DNA of 64,000 nt from Viola odorata (Eukaryota > Streptophyta > Magnoliopsida > Malpighiales > Violaceae): assembly GCA_963691705.1 (NCBI GenBank), contig OY829539.1, positions 43,471,656 through 43,535,655 on the forward strand. Reading direction: 5' to 3'. Positions 55,724 to 64,000 of this stretch are shown here, piece by piece. Each line of letters begins with the position of its first letter. The stretch's first letter is position 1. The notes under the pieces are model-generated. The model saw only the letters and a list, made by a program, of their open reading frames with translations, was not told the DNA's origin and did not search any database. Both the position numbers and the translations under genes were made by a program.

Positions 55724-55908
55724 TACCGTTTACAATCCTCTGCTCGTGTTTACCATAAGACCGTAGTATTATCCGAGTTAGCTTCCCGTCTATAGGGGAG
55801 CCAGAATCGGAGTACCTGAGCTTTTTCTTGGAGGGAAGAGAGCAGGAAGTATCTGTCACTACCTTAGTGTTCGGCAATGACTTGTTCTTACTGTGTGAGC
55901 AATCCAGG
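55724..55908 (+). pseudogene. F-box gene block 3
   Basis: Continuing the frame of block 2 across the Ty3 target site, this reads LPFTILCSCLP, TAA, DRSIIRVSFPSIGEPESEYL, then SFFLEGREQEVSVTTLVFG and NDLFLLCEQSR, the usual wording of the linker after an F-box. The TAA may mark a stop or a local frame change. Similarity ends where an LTR begins with TGTCACGCC (55909). Confidence 0.7.
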
Positions 55909-58684
55909 TGTCACGCCTCGCACAAGAGAGGTCCGCTAGTGTGCCGAAGGCGCATGCATGTGGCTCGGTGAAATGGGCCAAGCGACTCACAGAAGGCACA
56001 TGGGGTAAAAGAGGAGAGGTTATCCGGGGCAACATATGGGTGTGTTGCTACTTGATTTTTAAATTTTAAATTTTTCAAAAAGAAATTGCATTTTTATCAT
56101 CAATTTTCTAAAATCGTATTTCTTTTTATTTTTGTCCGTCTGATATTTATTTTTATGCCTCATGTCATTTAAATTTTATTCCATAATTTTTTCACATTTC
56201 TATCATTTTTGTTTTCGAACTCATATCGGTTCTGAGTAAAATTTCTCGAAATCGATGATCGAACATTTTTGTTCGTTAGCTTATTTTTTATTATTATTTT
56301 AATTCACGTCATTTCGTTTCGTTTCGCTTAATTTATGTTTTAGCATTTTTTACGTTCGAACTTTTATTGCTTACAAGCGATTTTTTATCGAACTATATAG
56401 TGAACTTTTCGCCGCCAACTGTTTACTAATTATTTCATTTTATTTTATTCTACGTTCTAGCGATTTCGGTTCGAGTTTTTATGCATTTTCAGGTGAGATT
56501 GCTCGTGCCATTGACTCAAACCGAATAATCAAAAGGGAGAGTCAAGGACCAATCACAGCCGTTGATCTAGTTGACCAAGAGAATCAAACTAGATCCAATG
56601 GCCTACATAATTACCACGTAAGCAAGCCATCTTCACCACCTTTCTACTAGCGAGAACTGACTTTGTTCTCATCCTCAATCCTCAGCCAAGCATTCTCTGC
56701 AAATCGCTCAAAGCTTCCATTCTCCCCCAGCTACACAACGCAACCCTCGTCATCCCTCCTCGTCATCATTCCGACGTCATCGCGTCAACGACATCGTTGC
56801 CTCCACTACCTCAAACGGCTATAAATAGCGAGCTCCTCACACTCTCTTCCTCACCAATTCACGAACAAACTACACTCAAGCTGTCTCTCTAAAATTGTTC
56901 TCTCTCTAGCTGCTCTCTTCAACGAAAGGTTGAAGCTTATTTTCAAGCATCTAAATTTTTGTTTTTCAACGTTTTTCTGCCAAATCTTTCAAAGAATTGT
57001 TCGTTAGTGTTTTGAGGAAATTAATGATTGCTTAGCTTTTAAATAAATTTTGTTTTTGTTCTAAATTAATTACATCGCTTTATTTCATCGAATTGCTGGC
57101 CATTTTGAACGGTTTTGAAGCTTTCTCTTAATTAATTTAATTTTTGTTTTTGATTTAATTGAGTACTATTTTGTTGAAATTAAATTACTGTGATTTCTTA
57201 GTTAAATTGCTGCTGTTGTGGGGTTAATTTCGGTCATAAATTTTCTATGTTCGTCCACTTTGGTCGGACCTTGGTCGCCGGGACCTTGGTCGCTGACGCT
57301 AAAAGGAGATGATGCGTTGGTTTGAGAAGAGAAAGGAAAGCAAGGCCTGGCTGGGCCATTTCCAATTTCTGTCTTGGTTAGTGCTGGGCCACGCGTCTGG
57401 CCCAGCTAGAGGAGAGAAGGAGTCGGCCCATCTGTTAGGCTGGGCTGGGCTGATCTTGGGCCTGCGCAGTGGGCCCATTTTCTCGACCCAGTGGGCCAAG
57501 CCCATTTTCGGCTAGTCGCAATATTTTTCGTACCGATTAATCGCATGTTCGCATTGCTTAATTAATTATTTTTTCATGCTTTCGGATGTTTAAATAATTT
57601 TTTTGCTCGCATGCGATAAATTTTTAAATATTTGTTTATCAATTATCCTTTTTCTCATACTAATAATCTCGCTCTTGTAAGGTAAAATAACTAGTATCCC
57701 TTTAACAAGTATACCTTTCTCACCCTGTTATTTATTTCAATGTTTTTTCCGCATATAAGCTTGTATACATGATTATTTAGAATTGTTAGAATTTAATTCG
57801 CTTATTAGGGCATAAACACTAAATTAGGATTTTTTTTCTATTTTTCAAGCATGATTTAAACACCTCTTTTATCTGGTAACCTCTTTGGATGTGATTCGGG
57901 TGCCTAACACCTTCCCGAGTCCATAATACAACCCCGAACTACTGTTCTCGGGTTTAGACCTTTTTTGCCTTAGCTTTTTTATTTTTATGCCATGACTTTA
58001 GGTTTCCCTAAACCTTAAAAACAAATTAGGGTGGTGACTTTATTGCATTATGTGAGATGAGTCCGATTTCATCTCACATCTGTCCCGAACCGCGTCGCGA
58101 AAAAATTCCGAAAAAGGGGTGCGATAGGGCGGACTCATAGGAAGGTCGACCAAGACATAAACAAAGGTGCCCAAGGGTTCTCCAACATGGCGAAAGGTTC
58201 CGGAAGATTCAAGAGAAGTCTAGCCATTATGGAGAATGGTGTAGAAGCTTCTGGAAAGGTTCTAGAGAGAACCTAGAAGGTGGATGTTCTAGAAAGGTTT
58301 AGAACCCTTAATCTCCACCGTCGGATTGAATGCATCTTAGCCGTCCATTGGGGACATGGACATGTATATATAGGAGTAGGAACTCATTTGTACATTCAAC
58401 CAAGAATTAGCAAGTCTTGTAAGGTCAAACTCTTGTAATCTCTTGTGTGCAATTGTTAATACAAAGCATTCTTCTCCAAGCTTTCTTGCGTGCTTTCCTT
58501 TCTAAGTTCATAGCTTTTTAGCTTACTTGTGCTAACGTTCTTTCAACCTTTGTGCTTTGATGGTTTAGGCTGACTTAGCAAGCCAAGGGTGAGCTAGCTA
58601 GGTACCGCACGGGTCAAATCACTATGCAAAATACTCATCCCGTGATACAGGGTTAGGGAAAACTATTACATAGGCAATGTCGTG
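55909..58684 (+). mobile_element. LTR block in the F-box gene, itself interrupted
   Basis: TGTCACGCCTCG at 55909 and CGTGA at 58681-58685 are the outer limits. Without the nested LTR this is about 690 bp with promoter-like features (TGTATATATAGGAG at about 58362). Joining AGG (55906-55908) to AAG (58685) restores the F-box frame (SR then KKGCDVV). I could not confirm a target duplication and the 3' end is uncertain by about 40 bases, so solo LTR is the likely but unproven reading. Confidence 0.55.
56043..58126 (+). mobile_element. Solo LTR of a large Ty3 element (2084 bp), nested
   Basis: TGTTGCTACTTG to GGGGTGCGATA, flanked by GGGTG (56038-56042) and GGGCG (58127-58131), a duplication with one change. 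The terminal CA is now TA. The phrase GGTGCCTAACACCTTCCCGA at about 57900 shows it is the same family as 4988-7847. A cluster of TGGGCC/GGCCCA motifs lies at 57345-57515. Confidence 0.8.
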
Positions 58685-59476
58685 AAGAAGGGATGTGATG
58701 TTGTTGCTATCCCCTCATCACCTTTGTCGTATGAAAGAAGTAAAAGGGAGGGATACTACCATCATTGGTATAACCGACTTCATGGGCTGATCTGTGAACC
58801 TTATTATCATCATCAAAAGATTAAGGGAGGTAAAGGAGAATTTGTTGTTAACCCCAATCACCGATTAAGTATCGTGTTCCTTAATCCTAGATATCACACG
58901 GGAGGGGAGCTTTGGTTCATGGGAACCTACCGCTCTAATACTAACAAATGGAGCGAAAAGATCCTGTCAGGTGAGAGGTATTGCTTTTCATTCTGCACAG
59001 ACCAAACTGCAATATCCTACGACGGGAAGCTGCATTGGGCGACAAAAAGTGGAGATGTTGTTTCTGTGGATCCGTTCGGTAGTAACAATATTGGAGTGAC
59101 GGTATGTCATGTTCATGGCCCCCTTCATAGTGAATTGTTTCCTGATATCAATGGTAATTATCATATCCGAGAGTATAATGGGTTGATGCGGGTGATGAGG
59201 GTAGGCTTTAACTTTTATCCTGATGATGGTAGGTTTCCCTTTGAATATAGAATTTGGGAATTGGAGGATTACCGTACCCATAAGTGGAATTTGAAGCAGG
59301 CAATACAGCTGTTTGAAGATAGGCAATCTATTGGTAGACCAGTTTTTGATCCAAGGGACGAGAGTGTCTGGTACTGGAAAGATGATCAAATAGGCCTCAG
59401 CTTAAATGTCGAAACTGGGGAGTGGAAGGAGCTTGGTTACTTGGAAGACCCAGCTATACCGTATAAGTTACGGTAG
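58685..59476 (+). pseudogene. F-box gene block 4: C-terminal domain, open
   Basis: 264 codons from KKGCDVVAIPSSPLS to AIPYKLR with TAG at 59474-59476. LHGLICEPYYHH is the 'hinge' common in F-box proteins before the C-terminal propeller. SYDGKLHWATKSGDVVSVDP, then SVWYWKDDQIGLSLNVETGEW, resemble the F-box-associated beta-propeller. No start codon fits, because the first codon is internal to the ancestral protein. The absence of stops over 792 bases suggests the break-up is fairly recent. A chimeric transcript from the preceding LTR is possible but unsupported. Confidence 0.8.
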
Positions 59477-61136
59477 TTATCCATGGGACAACGTGTTTCC
59501 TCTGGATCAGCTACCGGTGTGGCCTACTCCTCTTCCTACCATTTCACTCAATCAAGACCAGTAGCGTAATTAGCTAGTAGTACTTGTTAGTTGTCTTCAA
59601 CGAAATGACGACGAAATTGGTACAAGGGTTTATTGAGTAATTGTATTATTCATACTTTATTAAATCTATTAGCATGAATGATAATCTTATTTCAACTACT
59701 ATGCTGTGTACGGTTGCTGCAACTCCACTCAGTACAGCAGTCAGTTTCATTTGCGAATTGGTTTCTGTTATATTCTCTCTTTATCCAGTTGAAAAAGGAA
59801 GATAGGAAACTGATAGGAATGGTACTTGTAGTTCTAGATCTTTATGTATTCTATGGTAGATTCATCTCTAGTTTAGCATTAATGAAGTCATCGGGATTTA
59901 CAGGACTCACTCTCGCTGTAACTGTAAGGGCTGAAAAAAGTTTTGCTGATGAGTAATAGGTATAGTTTTAGCTGATAAGCCTATGACACTGAAGATAATG
60001 ATTGTGTTGTTCTTGCCGCTGTCCTAGTTTCGAATTCTGCAAATTTGATGCCAATAGCTTTATTCTTTCTTGGTTTCGGGTTCTAGTTACTGCTAAAACA
60101 TTAATTCATTGGTCTCTGAAGTATCTGCTAACTAATTAAGCCATTTGATAAGCGATCACATTACTCACTGATGCTCTTTGCAAAGTGAGAAAAATGTTAG
60201 GTTTCGATTTGGTTATCTCCACTTATTAATTTAAAAATAGATTCATGGACCCATATCATCTTGAATTGCATGGTCTTTTGTCAAATGCTCAATAAATGTA
60301 CCAGAATTATTGGCACTTGCTTGACTTGTCCTGATTTGCAGACACATGGGAACGGCTTCTCTGACTACTGTCCCGTCACCTCAAATCTCATCCATTCGTT
60401 CCGCGGCATTCTAGATTGCTCCTCAGTCACCTCCGTATCTGGTATTGCTGTTGCAGGCATCAATTTTACAATATGGTTCATTCATTTTAGATCTTTAGAT
60501 GAGAATGCTTATGTTCTAGTAGCCACTAAGCACAATAACCTCATTGATTGCTGGGTTTTGGTACTGCACTGTGCAATGTGGTTCCTGACAAAAATGGGCA
60601 ATAACCCAATCTGTTAGTTCTCTGTTGTCTGATGCTAACTTGTTGGCTTGTTATTGTCATGTAATAGATGTATCACTTTCGAAACACTTCTCTCATAATT
60701 GATTTTTATGGTATACATGGTTCATGGCCCCAATCTCAGTTATTTCATTGATGGGTCTTGATGTAATAACTTAGAAAACTACTATGGGATGCCCTCATCC
60801 TTTTGTCTTGCCCATTACCGAGAGCCATGGGCATGTGGGAAGTCACTATCAAATGAGATCATCTAATAATTTCTTGCAAAGAATATTAATCGAGGGCGAT
60901 AAATAATAGTTTAGAGGCATAGACTGAATGACAAGATGCAGTAGACATTGGATTCTATATTTATCCAAAAATCTCAAATAACTCCCTATATTTAATACGT
61001 AAAAGTCCACATTGCTCCTTGTTTGGACATAAATTTAGCTTCTTATGTTTATTTTCTAGATTTAATTAAGGTCAAATAGAATTTTTTCTATGTATATATA
61101 TATATATATATTTTATTTTCATAAATTTTGGAATTG
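59477..61136. other. F-box 3' flank, no gene seen
   Basis: The first few hundred bases are the likely 3' UTR. ORFs at 59678-59956 and 60261-60617 lack family features. A (TA)n microsatellite is at 61093-61111. Confidence 0.5.
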
Positions 61137-61374
61137 AACTCTTCTAATTTTTCCTTAAAGATGACCAGTCATGTTAAAAGAATATGAACTGTTCAATAAA
61201 ATTGGACGGATGAGATTAAAATTCAAGTAATTAATGAGTTGACCACTTATTGAATTTTATTAACTGGTCAACTCATTAATGATTTGAATTTTTAATCTCA
61301 TCCGTCCAATTTTATTGAACGGTTCAGATTCGTCTAAAATGATTGGTCATGTTTAAGAGAAAATTAGAGGAGTT
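61137..61374. mobile_element. Foldback MITE-like element
   Basis: The 238 bp are almost a perfect hairpin. The left arm starts AACTCTTCTAATTTTTCC and the right arm is its complement, ending GAGAAAATTAGAGGAGTT. The arms (about 115 bp each) share GTTCAATAAAATTGGACGGA and GAGTTGACCA with almost no loop. No clear target duplication flanks it, so the superfamily is open. Confidence 0.7.
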
Positions 61375-62209
61375 ATATCTTTTGGGATATTGTACTTGTG
61401 TGCCCACTTCTAGTTTTCTCTACAAGTGTTGGCACGACGGGTACATTGATTGACGGAAAATGGAAACGAACCCTCTCGGCCAATTGCAAACTTTCTAGAT
61501 ACACGGCTACTTTAATAACAACGCAATCTATATATCACACTAGTGCTTCTAAACCATGGTGATAATTCATAAATCTGACACACAACGAGTGTACCGGAAG
61601 AAAATTAAAATTTAAAATGGTTATACGTCAGTTCTAATAACAAAAAGAGTATTCATAATAAGCAGATAAACCAAGAAAAAATACATATTGGACTCATAAC
61701 GAGCTTCCAATATCATAATTTCTACTTTATTAAATATACATAATTTTATTAATAACAGGAAAACCGATTTATTACTGTTTGTAATTAATTTGTGAAAAAA
61801 ATATTCATATCTATATTGCTTTGCAATTTCATCTCACTGTGACAAAAAAAATGAATGTAAAAGAAAGAATCCAATTTTTTTCTAGAAAGCAACAACCATA
61901 CTTAATTATAATGAAACAAATATTAACTAAGAGGACAATAAATGCATTTTTTTCTACTGGCCTAAAAGTATTCCTAAATTTATTGGATTATGATTGTTCT
62001 GGTTTATTAAGTGAATGTGGTTATAATGCTACCAAATTAGTTAGAAAAATTAACTAATTAATTTAACAATTATTGGTACTGAAAATGATTCAACATTCTC
62101 AATTTTTAAAGTAATTATGAATGTATTAGGAGCACTTTAGTCCTTAAGATCTAAAGAAAATGAAATTACTCTATTTTTTTTATACTATTGCATGTGAAAA
62201 TACGATATG
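61375..62209. other. Intergenic, DUF761 gene 3' side
   Basis: AT-rich. The 78-codon ORF at 61821-62057 (+) shows no recognisable domain. It contains the phrase MNVKERIQFFSRKQQP but no homology I can name. Confidence 0.45.
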
Positions 62210-62914
62210 TTACACGGCAATGAGTTGTGGTTGATCAGCTTCAATCCTAATCTCTTCTTTCATTCTCCTAATAAACTCTTCCACCCTCCTGTTGAATTCC
62301 TCTGTACTTGCTAAATCCTCTAATGCCTGTTCTGCTCCTGTTTCTTCTTCTTCTTCTTCTTCTTTGCAAAAGTACCCTTGTTCTTCCACATCATCATCTT
62401 CACTATCTGCAACCATATGAGCTTCAGCTATTCCAACTGATCCATTTTCCTCATCTTCAGCACCTTCTTCCACGGGCTGATCACCACCGACAGCACTTGT
62501 CTCATCAAATTCCTCATCTTTCGGCAGGGAAAAGGGTGGTGTTGGTAAATGGTCATGGACGGAAGAATCTGAACCAGAATCAGAAACAGAATTAGGAGCA
62601 GGATCAGAAGAAATTGGATTAGAGGTGCAAGAAGCAGTGGTCCTAGAAAGAATGGCAAGGATGGCATTACAGATGAGGAACATGTACTTGCGTGTAAGAG
62701 TTTGGACCAAGAATGAGAGGAGGCGAGTGTTGAAATAGCAAACGAAGTGTTTTGGAAAGAAGTTGGAGAAGAAACCTGAGGAGATGGAGGAGATGAAGCA
62801 AATCAAGAAAGCAAAAAAAGAGGCTGAAATCGCAAACTTCAAAAGTACATGCTCATGAATAGCTTGGATCTTCTGCTGATCATGATATTGGTCTTCTTTA
62901 TGAGTTTTGGCCAT
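62210..62914 (-). CDS. DUF761-type membrane protein, single exon
   Basis: 234 aa from ATG 62914 to TAA 62210. The N-terminus has two hydrophobic segments (residues 24-46 and 77-90) typical of plant DUF4408/DUF761 proteins. The middle is a Ser/Pro/acidic low-complexity stretch with a run of Glu (184-191). The C-terminus ends in STEEFNRRVEEFIRRMKEEI (about 203-222), the DUF761 signature (EEFNRRVEEFI), found in 'cotton fibre expressed' proteins. It is likely an integral membrane protein with a cytosolic tail; no biochemical role is established. No introns or lesions. The promoter side holds TATATATA at 63001-63008, about 87 bases before the ATG. Confidence 0.85.
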   Translation of the reverse strand: MAKTHKEDQYHDQQKIQAIHEHVLLKFAISASFFAFLICFISSISSGFFSNFFPKHFVCYFNTRLLSFLVQTLTRKYMFLICNAILAILSRTTASCTSNPISSDPAPNSVSDSGSDSSVHDHLPTPPFSLPKDEEFDETSAVGGDQPVEEGAEDEENGSVGIAEAHMVADSEDDDVEEQGYFCKEEEEEEETGAEQALEDLASTEEFNRRVEEFIRRMKEEIRIEADQPQLIAV

Positions 62915-63000
62915 GGATTTAAAATATTGGAGCTTGGAGCTTGAACAATATTGTAGAATGGATGGTCTACTATAAAAGGGTCACTCTAACGTCCAAGGAA

Positions 63001-63008
63001 TATATATA
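63001..63008 (-). promoter_or_regulatory. Candidate TATA box of the DUF761 gene
   Basis: TATATATA, symmetrical, about 87-94 bases upstream of the start codon at 62914 on the - strand. Position is the only support. Confidence 0.3.
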
Positions 63009-64000
63009 CACACTCAGGAATCATTGAATCCATTTTTAGTGGATATAAATTGCTCCTACTTTAATAACTTTACTTTAATGTTTTGAAGGTTAAATATGTA
63101 TTTTTTTTTTAAATCTCTTAATAATTACTTAATCTCTGAACATTAATAATTACAGCAGTTTTTTTTTTAAGAAGAAATTTTTCCAAAGGAGAAATAATTA
63201 GGCTTAATGACCGCTTTGAATCTTACGTTTGTGTTTTTTTTCTAATATGCACCCCACGTTTTATATTTTACCCTTTTGCACCCTTAATTTATCAAATTTT
63301 GGCTCAAATAACCCCATTGACTATTTCCCTTATTTTCTTATTTTTCAAAAATATAATAAATAATTTTATTATTTTATGTGTCACTAAATAAAAAATAAAA
63401 ATAAATTTTAAAAATGATGTGGAATTATAAAAATAATAAAATATTTTAAATTATAGTTATTAATCTCGTGTATTTTACGTTAAATTACAAGTTTACCATC
63501 TCGTCGATAAATTACAATTATCGAAGGGTATGTCCTGTCGATAAGTATCGCGCCAATGATGGCGCCAAAATGCGTCCCATCGATAACGCTATTGACGTGA
63601 AACCTATCGATAACTTCATTTCTGATATATATAAAAAAAATAAAAAAATTACTAGCCTTATCAAAGGGTTTTCCTGTTGATATTTTCTGACTATATTTAT
63701 CAAAAGTTGTAGGAAAATATCAACAGGTAAGTATAGCCGTTGATCTAAGTTCTATTTTTTTGAGGTGAACAAACCAAAACCGAAACCTAAATCCTTATGT
63801 GAACTTCAACCACTCGAGCTTGAATTGAATCAACAGACACTACTTTTAAAAAAACACCCTCTATTAAAATCCAAATCACTAAGTCCAAAATTGATGAGCG
63901 AACCGGGTTTTACAGGTTATAAACGTAAAGATTTCACCGTGAACTATACACTTGTTCTTCTTCTTTCTTTTTTATATATGGGAAAATGCCAAAAACGGTA
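63009..64000. other. Upstream flank with hairpin and CGATAA cluster
   Basis: No gene. 63504-63612 has several TCGATAA/TTATCGA motifs. A 15-bp perfect inverted repeat (CCTGTTGATATTTTC at 63673-63687, complement at 63713-63727) encloses a 25-base loop. The ORFs at 63468-63703 run through these repeats on both strands. Confidence 0.5.

Larger units (their letters stand above)
30264..59476 (+). pseudogene. F-box protein gene shattered by nested transposons
   Basis: Four coding blocks, 30264-30392, 34551-34650, 55724-55908 and 58685-59476, add up to 1206 nt and read in one continuous frame once the inserted elements and one copy of each target duplication are removed. That is 401 codons plus a stop, a typical plant F-box length. 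Block 1 has the F-box itself (SLEDLEDDLLIEIL), block 2 continues it (RWYSLISSNYFVKSF), and blocks 3 and 4 are the C-terminal substrate-recognition part. F-box proteins link substrates to SCF ubiquitin ligases through SKP1. In-frame stops exist: TGA at 30342-30344, a TAG in block 2 and a TAA early in block 3. The insertions total about 28 kb, so a normal transcript is implausible. Confidence 0.85.

Noticed and set aside
58682..59476. Independent gene starting at 58682
   Set aside because: The first codon there is GTG, with no ATG in a usable place; the block continues the F-box frame from 55908.
59678..60617. Two + strand ORFs of 92 and 118 codons
   Set aside because: No domain, no splice-linked continuation and no homology that I can recognise; probably 3' flank.

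Overview
The window is nuclear DNA of a flowering plant, most likely a dicot: AT-rich, with short-exon GT-AG genes sitting among nested plant LTR retrotransposons and hAT elements. No organelle, bacterial or viral gene block is present. Only two loci look like intact host genes: a nine-exon cytochrome P450 of the CYP722 type on the + strand (11003-14937; this family oxidises carlactonoic acid in strigolactone biosynthesis) and a single-exon DUF761-type membrane protein on the - strand (62210-62914). Two more host genes are broken: a universal-stress-protein (USP) first exon (8665-9093, -) and an F-box gene.

Layout. 1-3682: 3' end of an Athila-like Ty3 element and its LTR. 4212-8664: a solo LTR with TSD AGCAT, itself carrying a second solo LTR (4988-7847, TSD ATTGT). 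8665-9093: USP pseudogene. 11003-14937: CYP722. 16060-17348: MULE-like element with TIRs of about 230 bp. 17539-22700: two stacked minus-strand Athila-like 3' LTRs and an internally deleted body. 22986-24121: non-autonomous hAT. 25637-26429: complete 793-bp TRIM with TSD CTATC. 27653-28346: solo LTR with TSD ACATA. 30264-59476: F-box gene blown apart by transposons. 61137-61374: foldback MITE. 62210-62914: DUF761 gene.

The F-box locus is the most instructive host feature. About 1.2 kb of coding sequence is spread over 29.2 kb. It is interrupted by a hAT element (30393-34542, holding a 552-bp solo LTR), by a Ty3 element (34651-55718, TSD GATAC) whose 3' LTR received a 15.5-kb Tat-lineage element (39951-55409, TSD ATTTT), and by an LTR block (55909-58684) that received another solo LTR (56043-58126). 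Removing these blocks at their target duplications restores one reading frame of about 401 codons, apart from a few stops.

The best candidate for something unusual is inside the Tat element. Gag-pol runs on the - strand. Between pol and the 3' LTR lie at least four ORFs in antisense (+): two short intact ones (127 and 141 aa) and two long paralogous ones of the 'putative gypsy type transposon' (Transposase_28-like) plus coiled-coil type. Each long one carries a small GT-AG intron at the same place. A six-copy tandem repeat separates this cassette from pol. Antisense extra ORFs are known in Tat elements; the tandem duplication, the shared intron and the two small intact ORFs are what deserve checking.
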